From NCBI GenBank assembly GCA_964585385.1, contig CAZPDP010000006.1, positions 47,296 through 111,295 of the forward strand: 64,000 nucleotides of DNA, given 5' to 3'. Every line of letters begins with the position of its first letter. The first letter of the stretch is position 1. This document shows, one piece after another, positions 53,290 through 63,180 of this stretch. Below the pieces are notes generated by a model. That model saw only the letters and a program-made list of their open reading frames with translations. It did no database searches and had not been told where the DNA came from. Source of the DNA: JAGXLC01 sp964585385. Lineage in GTDB: Bacteria; Bacteroidota; Bacteroidia; Bacteroidales; UBA12077. Both the position numbers and the translations under genes were made by a program.

Positions 53290-55695
53290 ATGTTAAAAAA
53301 TTATTTTAAGACCGCCTGGAGAAACCTCCTTAGAGACAAGTCTTATTCACTGATTAATGTGTTGGGTCTGGCAATTGGAATTGCTGCATGTTTACTGATT
53401 TCTCTCTATATAATCGATGAGTTGAGTTACGATAAGTTTCATAAGAAATCGGATAGAATATACCGTATGTATACTGAGGGTAAATTCGGGAACAACGATT
53501 TTGTCAGTTTAAACATTCCAAACCCTGCTAAAGAAACTCTTTTGGAGGAGTTTTCCCAGGTGGAGGCAGCTACTCATTTTTTTGACAGGGATCAGATGCG
53601 GTTCGAATATAAGGACAAGGTTTTAATAGAAGACCGGGTATTTTATGCAGGGTCTGACTATTTTAAAGTTTTCAGTTTTCCTATGATTAAGGGTAACCCG
53701 GAAAATGCTCTCTCGGAGCCGAATCAGATTGTTTTAACTGAAAGCTCAGCAAAGAAATTTTTTGGAGATGAAGATCCCATGGGTAAAATGATTAAGATTC
53801 AGGGGGATAACCTTTATGAGGTTACCGGTATCTGCAAAGATGTACCCAGCAATTCTCATTTTCATTTTAACTACCTGATCTCTTATTCTTCTTCCAGTGT
53901 AAGTGAAGATTCTTTCTGGGTCAATAGCCAGGTTTATACGTACTTTGTGCTAAAGCACGGAGTGGATCCGGAAAAATTTGAAGAACAACTTACCCTGCTG
54001 GTTGAAAAGTACGTAGGGCCGCATGTGGAACAATTTATGGGTATCAATGTGGAGGAATTTGAGGCTAAGGGTAATTCGTACAACTTTTTTATAGAGCCAC
54101 TGAAGGATATTTACCTTCGATCATCTATTACAAATGACCAGATTGAACCAGTAAGCGATATTTCGAGAATTTATTATTTTTCTGTCATAGCTCTTTTTAT
54201 CCTGGCTATTGCCTGTATCAACTTTATGAACCTGGCGACTGCCAAATACGCCAACAGGGCAAAAGAGGTGGGTATAAGAAAAGTGGTGGGTTCAAGAAAA
54301 AAACAGCTTGTGGCCCAGTTTCTGACAGAATCTGTGATGGTTGCTTTCCTGGCCGTATTGGTTTCCATCGTACTGGTTGAACTGTTCATTCCCGGATTTA
54401 ATAATATATCACAAAAAAGCCTCGATTTACAGTATTTTGCCAGTTGGTATATTTTACCCGTATTATTAATTCTGGCTTTTATCGTTGGGGTTCTGGCAGG
54501 CACCTACCCGGCATTCTTCCTTTCATCTTTTAGTCCGCTTAAAATATTAAAAGGCAAGGTAAATAAGGGAGTAAAAGGGAATCGTTTGCGGGGCATTCTT
54601 GTTACCAGCCAGTTTGTGATTACAATTGTATTGTTTATCAGCACATTCATCATCTATCAGCAAAACCAGTATATGACCAACAAAAAGCTGGGATTTGACA
54701 AGGAAAAAGTGCTTGTGCTGGAAAGGGCATACTACCTCGATGAATCCCTTGAGAGTTTTATGAAGGAGCTGAAAAAATCCCCACAGATTTTATCCGCAAG
54801 TGTGAGTAATTCCATACCCGGACACGATTACGGAGGATCTACTTACCAGGTGGAAGGAAGAAGCAGCGATGATATCGAATTTTTTGCTATCAATTATGTC
54901 CGCGAAGATTATATTGAGACTATGGGTATAGAGTTGCTGGAGGGGCGTTTTTTCAGTGAAGAATTCTCTGACAAAGGGAGCTCCATTGTTATCAATAAAA
55001 AGGGTGCTGAAGAGCTCGGGTTTGATAATCCTTTAGGAAAATACCTGCAATTAGGCAAGGAACGATACAATATTATTGGTGTCATAGAGAATCACCATTT
55101 TGAATCGTTGCAGCAAGAAATAAAACCTTTAGCGCTGCGCTATGAAGGCTCTTCTTACTATGATTATTTACCCGTCAAATTGAATACGGGGAATATTAAT
55201 GCAACAATTGCCCATATAGAAAAAACCTGGAATGATTTTACCGGTAATCAGCCATTCAGTTATTTCTTTATGGATGATGATTTTGATAAGCTTCATGCTG
55301 CTGAGCAACGTACAGCCAAAGTGTTCACAATTTTTTCCATACTGGCTATTTTCATTGCTTGCCTTGGACTTTTCGGATTATCCGCTTTTATGGCTGAGAA
55401 AAGAACAAAAGAAATTGGAATCCGGAAAGCTCTTGGCGCCAAACCTTCCAATATTCTGAATATTCTCTACAGGGAGGTGTTCATTTTGCTTGGTGTCGCC
55501 ACCCTGGTTGCATGGCCTTTAACGTATTACCTGATGGACAACTGGCTTACCAATTTTGCTTACAGAATTGGGCTGGGATTTTCTCCTTTCCTTGTTTCGT
55601 CCATCATAGCCCTGTCAATTGCGGTGTTCACCACCAGCTTCCAGGCTCTGAAAGCAGCCAATATCAACCCGGCATATACACTCAGAGATGAATAA
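53290..55695 (+). CDS. MacB/FtsX-type ABC transporter permease (no ATPase), paralogue 2
   Basis: The protein of about 801 residues has the same MacB_PCD-FtsX-MacB_PCD-FtsX arrangement as its neighbours. It starts MLKNYFKTAWRNLLRDKSYS, the canonical N-terminus of this Bacteroidota family, with later EVGIRKVVGSRKKQL and EIGIRKALGAKPSNIL motifs, and ends YTLRDE. I use the ATG at 53290; an upstream in-frame ATG/TTG at 53257 falls inside the promoter. A small gene follows 22 bp later and is probably co-transcribed. Confidence 0.92.
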   Translation: MLKNYFKTAWRNLLRDKSYSLINVLGLAIGIAACLLISLYIIDELSYDKFHKKSDRIYRMYTEGKFGNNDFVSLNIPNPAKETLLEEFSQVEAATHFFDRDQMRFEYKDKVLIEDRVFYAGSDYFKVFSFPMIKGNPENALSEPNQIVLTESSAKKFFGDEDPMGKMIKIQGDNLYEVTGICKDVPSNSHFHFNYLISYSSSSVSEDSFWVNSQVYTYFVLKHGVDPEKFEEQLTLLVEKYVGPHVEQFMGINVEEFEAKGNSYNFFIEPLKDIYLRSSITNDQIEPVSDISRIYYFSVIALFILAIACINFMNLATAKYANRAKEVGIRKVVGSRKKQLVAQFLTESVMVAFLAVLVSIVLVELFIPGFNNISQKSLDLQYFASWYILPVLLILAFIVGVLAGTYPAFFLSSFSPLKILKGKVNKGVKGNRLRGILVTSQFVITIVLFISTFIIYQQNQYMTNKKLGFDKEKVLVLERAYYLDESLESFMKELKKSPQILSASVSNSIPGHDYGGSTYQVEGRSSDDIEFFAINYVREDYIETMGIELLEGRFFSEEFSDKGSSIVINKKGAEELGFDNPLGKYLQLGKERYNIIGVIENHHFESLQQEIKPLALRYEGSSYYDYLPVKLNTGNINATIAHIEKTWNDFTGNQPFSYFFMDDDFDKLHAAEQRTAKVFTIFSILAIFIACLGLFGLSAFMAEKRTKEIGIRKALGAKPSNILNILYREVFILLGVATLVAWPLTYYLMDNWLTNFAYRIGLGFSPFLVSSIIALSIAVFTTSFQALKAANINPAYTLRDE

Positions 55696-55716
55696 TAACT
55701 CTAAAAAGAAACAGCT

Positions 55717-56013
55717 ATGTTAAAAGACATTTGCATACCTATCCCCGGATTCGGTGAAGAAGAAGTGGCCGAATTGCATCTGAAAATAGGAGACCGGAAA
55801 ATCAGCTACGACTTCCGCGTGGAATCTTTTCCGTGGGACGTTAAAGATGAACTGAATAACGGAGGAGATGATGATGTTTCCATTTCTTTGGCAAGAATTG
55901 AACGGCTGAGAAATGCTATTAACAAGTACGATAAAACCTGGGAATTGATACAGATCTTCAATCCACCGGAAAACGCGAAATATATACAAGTGCTTTTCAG
56001 AAAGAAGAAGTAA
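55717..56013 (+). CDS. Small conserved-looking protein between permeases, function unknown
   Basis: The 98-residue protein (MLKDICIPIPGFGEEEVAEL) is acidic at the N-terminus and has a hydrophobic-alternating C-terminus (KYIQVLFRKKK). It has no signal peptide or membrane segment. It starts 22 bp after permease 2 and is likely co-transcribed. I do not recognise a family. Confidence 0.6.
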   Translation: MLKDICIPIPGFGEEEVAELHLKIGDRKISYDFRVESFPWDVKDELNNGGDDDVSISLARIERLRNAINKYDKTWELIQIFNPPENAKYIQVLFRKKK

Positions 56014-56353
56014 GAAGATGAAAAATAGATGGCAGTAGCAGTTGCAGGAAGATAAGGTGAATGTTTCACGTTTCAGGTTTCGGGTTTAAAGTTGGAAGAC
56101 GTTTGAGCTCAAGGATGAAACATTGAATTAACGGGGGATGCGAGGTTGCAATAAGGTGATGTAAAGGGCTTAAAGAAAAATCAGCGGTATCAGCGAGAAA
56201 TATTTTTACGATGACTACTATCCTCACTACTAAACAAACAATAGAGCAATAAAACAATTGGACAATTTAATACCGAATATCAACCGAATGACAACGGAAT
56301 AGAAAGCAGCTAATAATTCAAACAGCCGTCTGTTATATTTAAAATCTGAAAGT
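56014..56353. other. Intergenic region before permease 3
   Basis: No gene fits these 340 bp. An inverted repeat AATGTTTCA (56060-56068)/TGAAACATT (56116-56124) is present. Unlike the other two permease genes, no sigma-54 match is visible; a TATATTTA -7-like element lies at about 56333-56340. Confidence 0.5.
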
Positions 56354-58720
56354 ATGTTTAAAAATTATCTGAAAACAGCCCTTCGAAATATCAAAAGAAA
56401 TAAAGTATATTCTTTTATCAATATTCTGGGATTAACTATCGGAGTGGCTTTATTTATTATCATTTCTCTTTTTATAGAGAGTGAGCTGAGTTACGATAAA
56501 TTCAACGAGAAAATCGACAACATTTACAGGCTGGACCGGGATGACTGGGGCATCCTCGGAACAGTTTACGGGCCGGAGGTAAAAGAAAATTTTCCTGAGG
56601 TAAAGGAATTCGTCCGTTTTAACCTGAGTAATTTTGCTAATCCTATTGTGTCCGTTAATGAAGGTGAGAAAGAACAAAGGATAGAAAATTTCGCCTTTGC
56701 AGACAAAAGTGTTTTTGATGTATTCTCCTTTAAATTCATCCTGGGCAACAAAGAGACAGCTTTGAATGATCCACAGAATGTGGTTCTCACTGAAAGCATT
56801 GCTGAAAAATTATTTGGAGATGCCAATCCAATAGGGGAGCAAATTATACTTGAAAAAGAGCACCCGCTTATTGTTTCAGGGGTAATTGAAGACGTGGACA
56901 AGTTTCATCTGGATATCAATGCCATTGGAGAATTCACCCACTTGGCGAAAATGATGGACTTTGAAGGTTTTCTTTCTAATTACGGTAGCTGGAATTATCC
57001 AACCTACCTGTTACTGGAAGATGGTGTCAATATTAGTAAGCTCAATGAAAAGATCAGCGATTATTTTGAAGCAGTCTACAAAAAGAAGTTTGACAGTAGC
57101 GGTGAAGTGAATTTTCACCTCACTTCTTTACACGAGATATATTTTGATAAAGAAACCAAATACGAAATTAAAGTGAAGCATGGTAATATGCGGTTCATAT
57201 ATATATTTATTGCCATAGCCGTTTTTATACTGGCTATTGCATCCATTAATTTTATTAACCTGACAACAGCCAAAGCCGTCAGCCGATCGAAGGAGGTTGG
57301 GTTGCGAAAAGTTGTTGGCGGAATCAGGAAACAACTCATAGGCCAGTTTCTGAGTGAGTCGGTATTGATTTCACTGATAGCCTTCCTTCTAGCTTTAGGT
57401 TTGGTTGAGTATTTGCTTCCAAAGTTCAATACTCTGCTCCAGGGAGCAATTTCAAACCATTATTATACAGAACCTTTCTTCTGGATTATTTTTATTTCAG
57501 GGATTTTGGTTGTCGGAATCCTGTCAGGACTTTATCCTGCATTTTATCTTACTTCTTTCAGCCCGGTGTCTGTCATGAAAGGGGAGCAAACCAAAGGTAC
57601 GAAAGGGGCTAGCTTTCGAAAAGCGCTGACTATTTTCCAGTTCTTCATTTCTGTTATTCTGATTATCGGCACTGTCACAATCTATCGTCAGATACATTAC
57701 ATGAAGGATAAAGATATGGGTTTTGACAAAAATTACCAGTTATATTTTTCCATGCATGATGATATAGCTGAACAGAAGGAAGCTTTTAAGCAGGAATTAC
57801 TAAAAAACAACAACATCAAATATGTATCCTTTACTTCACAACCCGCCGGAAGAATCACATGGCAGGAGTCCTGGAACCTTAATGGCCAGAAGAAACAATT
57901 TACTTACCAGCCTGCCGATCCGGATTATCTGAGATTGATGGATGTTGAACTCGTTCAGGGAGAAAATTTTTCATGGGATAAACCTTCCTATAAAGGGCGG
58001 AAAGGCGTGTTACTGAATGAAACCGCTGTAAAATTTTTTGGACTGGAGAACCCTGTAGGAAAGAAAATAAATCTGGACAGTCGCTATTGGGACGATGTCA
58101 ACATAGTAGGTGTGATGAAGGATTTCCATTACAATTCACTTCACCAGGAAATTGCTCCACTTGTCGTTGCATGGGATGAAAGAGGGAGAACTGTTAACCT
58201 GAAGGTTTCAGGAAATGATATGGAAAACACCATCAGGTATATGCAAAACACATGGGAACAGTTTGTTTCTGACTATCCCCTGGAATATCATTTTCTGGAC
58301 CAGAGCCTGGAGCGGCAATACAAAGATGATGAAAGGTTTGCCGGTTTGTTTTCCTACTTTGCCTTTTTTGCAATACTTATCGCCTGTCTGGGTTTGTACG
58401 GATTATCTCTTTTTGCCACACAGCAGAGAAGAAAAGAAATTGGTGTAAGAAAAGCCAACGGGGCCAGTATGGAAAATATCGTTCAGTTGTTGCTGAAAGA
58501 ATTTAGTCTGAATGTATTGATAGCTAATTTAATTGCATGGCCGGCAGCTTACTTTTTCATGGACAAATGGCTTAATAACTTTCCTTACAGGATTAATGTG
58601 GAATTATGGATATTTGGTGTCGCCCTGGTCATATCCCTTTTAATTGCTGTTTTAACGGTTTCATACAATACCATTAAGGCAGCGAATACAAATCCTGCCT
58701 ATACATTACGAGATGAATAG
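56354..58720 (+). CDS. MacB/FtsX-type ABC transporter permease (no ATPase), paralogue 3
   Basis: The 788-residue paralogue of the two preceding permeases starts MFKNYLKTALRNIKRNKVYSF, has EVGLRKVVGGIRKQL and EIGVRKANGASMENIV before the third and last FtsX blocks, and ends YTLRDE. Membrane segments lie at about 19-41, 280-420 and 670-780. The three paralogues differ throughout, so they are not a recent triplication. The small exported-protein gene follows 29 bp later. Confidence 0.92.
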   Translation: MFKNYLKTALRNIKRNKVYSFINILGLTIGVALFIIISLFIESELSYDKFNEKIDNIYRLDRDDWGILGTVYGPEVKENFPEVKEFVRFNLSNFANPIVSVNEGEKEQRIENFAFADKSVFDVFSFKFILGNKETALNDPQNVVLTESIAEKLFGDANPIGEQIILEKEHPLIVSGVIEDVDKFHLDINAIGEFTHLAKMMDFEGFLSNYGSWNYPTYLLLEDGVNISKLNEKISDYFEAVYKKKFDSSGEVNFHLTSLHEIYFDKETKYEIKVKHGNMRFIYIFIAIAVFILAIASINFINLTTAKAVSRSKEVGLRKVVGGIRKQLIGQFLSESVLISLIAFLLALGLVEYLLPKFNTLLQGAISNHYYTEPFFWIIFISGILVVGILSGLYPAFYLTSFSPVSVMKGEQTKGTKGASFRKALTIFQFFISVILIIGTVTIYRQIHYMKDKDMGFDKNYQLYFSMHDDIAEQKEAFKQELLKNNNIKYVSFTSQPAGRITWQESWNLNGQKKQFTYQPADPDYLRLMDVELVQGENFSWDKPSYKGRKGVLLNETAVKFFGLENPVGKKINLDSRYWDDVNIVGVMKDFHYNSLHQEIAPLVVAWDERGRTVNLKVSGNDMENTIRYMQNTWEQFVSDYPLEYHFLDQSLERQYKDDERFAGLFSYFAFFAILIACLGLYGLSLFATQQRRKEIGVRKANGASMENIVQLLLKEFSLNVLIANLIAWPAAYFFMDKWLNNFPYRINVELWIFGVALVISLLIAVLTVSYNTIKAANTNPAYTLRDE

Positions 58721-58749
58721 TTTTTTTAACTTTTAAAATAAATAATATT

Positions 58750-59205
58750 ATGAAACAAATCGCATTACTATTTGTACTGGCTATTGTATCTTTTACAATG
58801 CACGCCGAAAACAACGATCAGGACAAAGAAAAGGAAGCCATCAGGCAGGTTATTCAAACTGCTTATGTAGACGGAATTCAGAACCTTGGAAGTATTGAAG
58901 AAATTGAAGCAGGGTTCCATCCCGGTTTTAACCTTCTTGGAATCAATCAGAACAACATGCTGACTAAATTTCCCATATACAGTTGGTTAGAAAGCGTGAA
59001 AATGAGAAAGGAAAAGAATCCCGAGGGAAAACCGGACGAGGAAAAAATCACCTGTAAGTATAATATGATTGATTTGACAGGGAATGCAGCGATGGCCAAG
59101 ATTGAACTGTATCAGAAAGACAAAAAATTGTTTACTGATTATCTTCAGCTTTACAAGTTTGATGAGGGATGGCAAGTTGTGAGCAAGATTTATTACAGGC
59201 ATTAA
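58750..59205 (+). CDS. Exported NTF2-like (putative lumazine-binding) protein
   Basis: The 151-residue protein has a signal peptide (1-19, ending MHA) and an NTF2-like fold: EKEAIRQVIQTAYVDGIQNLG, a central helix, then AAMAKIELYQKDKKLFTDYLQLYKFDEGWQVV, which is the Lumazine_bd_2 pattern. It is periplasmic by prediction and its ligand is unknown. It follows permease 3 closely. Confidence 0.75.
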   Translation: MKQIALLFVLAIVSFTMHAENNDQDKEKEAIRQVIQTAYVDGIQNLGSIEEIEAGFHPGFNLLGINQNNMLTKFPIYSWLESVKMRKEKNPEGKPDEEKITCKYNMIDLTGNAAMAKIELYQKDKKLFTDYLQLYKFDEGWQVVSKIYYRH

Positions 59206-59606
59206 AAAATATTGCCGCGAATCCCGTTTGCAGACGGGACAAGTACACCAATAGAACGCGGATGATACGAATGAACCACGGATAGTATTAAATCCGTGGA
59301 AATCTGTCTCATCTGTGTTCTATATAAAATGGCCGCGAATTCGCTAATGACATTTTACTTTTATGGTCAACGTTGCTCAGTCATGAAGCTTTTTGAAACG
59401 TTAAACCTCAAACATCAAATGTAAAGCATCTGGTATCCTTGTCGATCATCCGGCATTCATTGTTCATTGATGGAATGCTATAAATTTCCACCTAAAAATT
59501 TATTATTCTACAACATATTTTTTATTTGGCATTGTGCCGATTAAACATTCTATATTTACGGCAGTCAGAGAATAATAGTGATTAACTGCAAAACCAATAC
59601 TGAACC
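59206..59606. other. Intergenic region before the S46 peptidase
   Basis: These 400 bp have no credible gene. They contain repeat copy 2 (59226-59322) and a palindrome-like GGCATTCATTG/TGGAATGCTAT stretch around 59451-59485. A TATATTTA-like -7 element lies near 59551, about 50 bp before the ATG. Confidence 0.5.
59226..59322. repeat. Interspersed repeat, copy 2 (AGAACGCGGATGATAC type)
   Basis: This shares the core GACAAGT, AATAGAACGCGGATGATAC and a GTGTTCT tail with 47124-47229. The two copies have point differences and a small internal deletion. Confidence 0.55.
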
Positions 59607-61775
59607 ATGAAAAAGATCTTTTTTATTACCCTAGTAAGTATTTCTTTCTTATTTCCCAAAACCAGCCAGGCCGACGAGGGCATGTGGATGGTGAATCTGT
59701 TGGATAAACTGAACTATGGTAAGCTTACAAAAATGGGGTTAAATCTTACTCCGGATGATATTTATAATATTAATGAATCCAGCCTGAAAGATGCCGTTGT
59801 GGTTTTTGGGGGAGGATGTACAGGAGAAATTATTTCTGATAAAGGCTTGTTGCTTACGAATATGCATTGTGGTTACGGGCGTATCCAATCTCATACGACT
59901 GTTGAGAACGATTACCTCAAGAATGGTTTCTGGGCAAAATCGATGGATGAAGAACTCCCGAATCCCGATCTGGAAGTGAAATTTCTGAAGAGGATTGAAG
60001 ATGTAACAGAGCAGATGCTTTCATACCTGACCCCGGAGATGACAGAGCAGGAAAGGGCTCAAAAAATAAGGGAGTTTAGTAAAGAGCTGGTGGAAAGTGA
60101 AACAGAGGGAACTCATTACGATGCGTCTGTACGAGCTTTCTATGGAGGGAATGAATTTTATTTATTTGTTTATGAAACTTTTAAGGATGTGCGCCTGGTA
60201 GCTTCCCCTCCAACGTCTATAGGCGATTTTGGAAGCCTGACTGATAACTGGATGTGGCCCCGGCACAAAGCCGATTTTGCTATGTTCCGTGTTTACATGG
60301 CCCCTGATGGGAAACCAGCCGAGTATTCACCTGAAAATGTACCTTATCAGCCTAAACACCATTTGCCTGTTTCCATTGAAGGCATTGATGAAGGCGACTT
60401 TGCTATGATTCTTGGTTATCCCGGAAACACTGACCGATTCATGACATCATACGGTATAAAAGAACTGAAAGAAGTTTCTCATCCAAACCGTATTAATATT
60501 CGGGGTAAAAAGCTGGAAATCATGAACGAAATTATGAACAAGAGTCCCGAACACCGGATAATGTATGCTTCAAAATACAAAGGAACGAGCAATTACTGGA
60601 AATACAGCATCGGGCAAATGGAAGGCTTTGAGCGCATTGACCTGGTATCTCAGCGAAAAGATCTGGAGAGGAAGTTTATAGAATGGATTACAGGCAATGA
60701 AGAACGCGAAGAAAAATATGGTGAAGCTCTTGAATTGATACGAAAGGCTTACAGCAAAAGGCGGCCGTATCAGAATGCTTCTCAATACCTGAGAGAAACA
60801 TTACTCTATGGTCCTGAAATAACCCGCTTTGCTGACAGAGCTTACCGTTTAAAACAAAAACTGGAAATATCCGGGCTTAAGAAGCTTTTCAAAAAAGGGG
60901 AAATAAAGGAAGCCCAAGAGGAAATGAAGTCAAGGGGAGAAAGACATTTCAGGGACTATCATAAACCTACAGACAGGGATATTGCTGTTGCACTTTTTAC
61001 CATGTTTAAGGAAAAAATTGATGAAGAGTTTTATCCGATGGCTTTTGCAGAAGGATTAGAACGACACAATGGAAACGTGGAAGTATTAGTAGATGAACTT
61101 TACAATAAGTCAATTTTTACCAGCGAAGAAAAGTTCAATCAGTTCATTGCCGACCCTTCAGCCTTAGATATAGAGAATGACCCGGCTTATAAATTTGCAC
61201 AGTCGGCTTTCAGCAAATACTATGAACTCAGAAAGCTTTCAAGACAGTACGATGCTAATCTTCAGAAAGGGCATCGGCTGTTTGTGGATGGAGTTATGAA
61301 AATGCAAAACGATAAAACGTTCTACCCCGATGCCAATTTTACCATGCGGATGACTTACGGAACCGTTGGGGGTTACAAGGTAAAAGATGCAGTAAGGTAT
61401 AAATATTACACGACCCTCAAAGGCGTAATGGAAAAGGAAGATCCGGATAATTATGAATTCATTGTGCCTGATAAACTGAAAAAACTTTACAAGGAAAAAG
61501 ATTATGGTCGTTATGGTAAAGAAGGGGAGATGCCCGTTTGTTTTATCACTAACAATGATATTACAGGAGGAAATTCAGGAAGTCCTGTTATGAATGGCGA
61601 TGGCGAACTTATTGGACTGGCTTTTGACAGCAACTGGGAAGGTATGACCGGAGACATTGAATTCGAAGAAAATATGCAGAAAACGGTAGTGACAGATATT
61701 CGCTATCTGCTTTTCATTCTTGATAAGTTCGGTGAAGTAGACTGGCTGATTGAGGAAATGGATATTGTGGAATGA
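59607..61775 (+). CDS. S46 family serine dipeptidyl-peptidase (DPP7/DPP11 type)
   Basis: The 722-residue exported peptidase has a signal peptide (1-22, ending SQA). The chymotrypsin-fold triad is visible: H87 in LLTNMHCGY, D223 in HKADFAMF and S657 in TGGNSGSPV. The long helical domain between D223 and S657 is the S46 cap that positions the N-terminus. By spacing from the serine, residue 675 is Ser (FDSNWE). That position is Gly in P. gingivalis DPP7 and Arg in DPP11, so this is not DPP11-like. The enzyme removes dipeptides from N-termini in the periplasm, supporting growth on peptides. Confidence 0.92.
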   Translation: MKKIFFITLVSISFLFPKTSQADEGMWMVNLLDKLNYGKLTKMGLNLTPDDIYNINESSLKDAVVVFGGGCTGEIISDKGLLLTNMHCGYGRIQSHTTVENDYLKNGFWAKSMDEELPNPDLEVKFLKRIEDVTEQMLSYLTPEMTEQERAQKIREFSKELVESETEGTHYDASVRAFYGGNEFYLFVYETFKDVRLVASPPTSIGDFGSLTDNWMWPRHKADFAMFRVYMAPDGKPAEYSPENVPYQPKHHLPVSIEGIDEGDFAMILGYPGNTDRFMTSYGIKELKEVSHPNRINIRGKKLEIMNEIMNKSPEHRIMYASKYKGTSNYWKYSIGQMEGFERIDLVSQRKDLERKFIEWITGNEEREEKYGEALELIRKAYSKRRPYQNASQYLRETLLYGPEITRFADRAYRLKQKLEISGLKKLFKKGEIKEAQEEMKSRGERHFRDYHKPTDRDIAVALFTMFKEKIDEEFYPMAFAEGLERHNGNVEVLVDELYNKSIFTSEEKFNQFIADPSALDIENDPAYKFAQSAFSKYYELRKLSRQYDANLQKGHRLFVDGVMKMQNDKTFYPDANFTMRMTYGTVGGYKVKDAVRYKYYTTLKGVMEKEDPDNYEFIVPDKLKKLYKEKDYGRYGKEGEMPVCFITNNDITGGNSGSPVMNGDGELIGLAFDSNWEGMTGDIEFEENMQKTVVTDIRYLLFILDKFGEVDWLIEEMDIVE

Positions 61776-61860
61776 TTACATTGGTTCTTAGGTTTGATTT
61801 CAAATAGACCATCATCCCATTATTCCAAATTTCCTACCTTCACCGTTTTCTGTCTATTCA

Positions 61861-62175
61861 ATGAAAACCAGGCTTTCAACTCAATTTTTTGATTTGCTGG
61901 CTCAATTGCCTATGTTTCTGAAGGCTGTGTATGTGGACAACTGGAAATATATGGAGCAGCCTCTCAAAATTAAAACTACCGAAGAGTTTAAAGAGGAAGT
62001 GAAAAAAGAACAGGAAAAGCTGGGAGAGAACCGGTTTGACTGGGAAATGCCTACTAAAGATATTGTGAAGAAAGTAATTGGGGTTATTGCTACGCGTTAT
62101 CTTTCTGAAGGGGAAATGAAAGATATCATAGCTCAATTGCCGGAAGAGATGGAAGAAGTTATACAAGGAAGTTGA
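61861..62175 (+). CDS. DUF2267-like small protein
   Basis: The 104-residue soluble protein has the DUF2267 pattern at its C-terminal end: a helix IVKKVIGVIATRYLSEGEMKDIIAQLPEEMEEVIQG that ends in the LPEE segment. The function of DUF2267 is unknown. It is 85 bp after the peptidase and its stop codon overlaps the next frame. Confidence 0.65.
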   Translation: MKTRLSTQFFDLLAQLPMFLKAVYVDNWKYMEQPLKIKTTEEFKEEVKKEQEKLGENRFDWEMPTKDIVKKVIGVIATRYLSEGEMKDIIAQLPEEMEEVIQGS

Positions 62176-62186
62176 AAAACTATGAT

Positions 62187-62423
62187 ATGAGGTTTGATAT
62201 GTATACCGGAGAATTCGAAATTTATATGAAAGACGGGATGTTTAATCTCAGTAAAAATGAACAGATAGATAAAGTGGTATATATGAATAAGATTTTTCGA
62301 TTAATGGAACTAAAGGATAGAAAAGGAGAAAAACACCTCCGCTGGATAAAAGATAATAATCTTAATTTAAGGAATGAAGAGGATTTGGTTCGGTTTTTTA
62401 AAAATGTGAATGGAGAGGAGTAA
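62187..62423 (+). CDS. Small protein of unknown function
   Basis: The frame from the ATG at 62187 gives about 78 residues (MRFDMYTGEFEIYMKDGMFN), charged and probably soluble. An upstream TTG at 62172 would overlap the preceding gene's stop. It has no known domain and is only modestly supported by its tight spacing and coding-like composition. Confidence 0.4.
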   Translation: MRFDMYTGEFEIYMKDGMFNLSKNEQIDKVVYMNKIFRLMELKDRKGEKHLRWIKDNNLNLRNEEDLVRFFKNVNGEE

Positions 62424-62466
62424 ACGACGAAATGGCCTATATGTGCATGTTTTAGCAGGTCACCAG

Positions 62467-63180
62467 GATATCCCGGAACCAAAATCCCGTCAGGGATGAC
62501 AAATCTGTAGCTCAGGATGTCAATCCGGTAATTGAGGCGGGCGTTTTCCTTTCCCCGGAATCCCATCGGGATGACATATTCCATCCCTAACGGGATTCAG
62601 AAGAGGTTGCAGGATTGCAATCCCCGGATTCCATTTCATTCCATCCGGGATTACAAAGAATACATGCCTACCGGCATTAAGCTTCAATTTGAAGGTTTTT
62701 GGAAAACGATTCGAGAAATTGTCTGAGATATATAATGAAATCCTAAATGTAAATATTGATTTCTCTGATATCCCGGAACCAAAATCCCGTCAGGGATGAC
62801 AAATCTGTAGCTCAGGATGTCAATCCGGTAATTGAGGCGGGCGTTTTCCTTTCCCCGGAATCCCATCGGGATGACATATTCCATCCCTAACGGGATTCAG
62901 AAGAGGTTGCAGGGTTGCAATCCCCGGATTCCATTTCATTCCATCCGGGATTACAAAGAATACATGCCTACCGGCATTAAGCTTCAATTTGAAGGTTTTT
63001 GGAAAACGATTCGAGAAATTGTCTGAGATATATAATGAAATCCTAAATGTAAATATTGATTTCTCTGATATCCCGGAACCAAAATCCCGTCAGGGATGAC
63101 AACCCTGTAGCTCAGGATGTCAATCCGGTAATTGAGGCGGGCCTTTGCCTTTCCCCAGAATCCCATCGGGATAACATATT
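62467..63180. repeat. 300-bp tandem repeat array with REP-like hairpins (units 1-3)
   Basis: Units start at 62467, 62767 and 63067 with a period of exactly 300 bp, and units 1 and 2 are nearly identical. Each has several short palindromes of the ATCCC-n3/4-GGGAT type (for example ATCCCGTCAGGGAT, ATCCCATCGGGAT, ATCCCTAACGGGAT) and a TGCC-TACC-GGCA stem. Unit 3 is broken after 114 bases by the transposase element at 63181. Short open frames on both strands here are repeat-derived and not real genes. Confidence 0.9.

Noticed and set aside
62532..63026. Open frames on both strands in the 300-bp repeat array
   Set aside because: They repeat with the 300-bp period and are made of hairpin sequence (ATCCC..GGGAT); they have no start context or domain.
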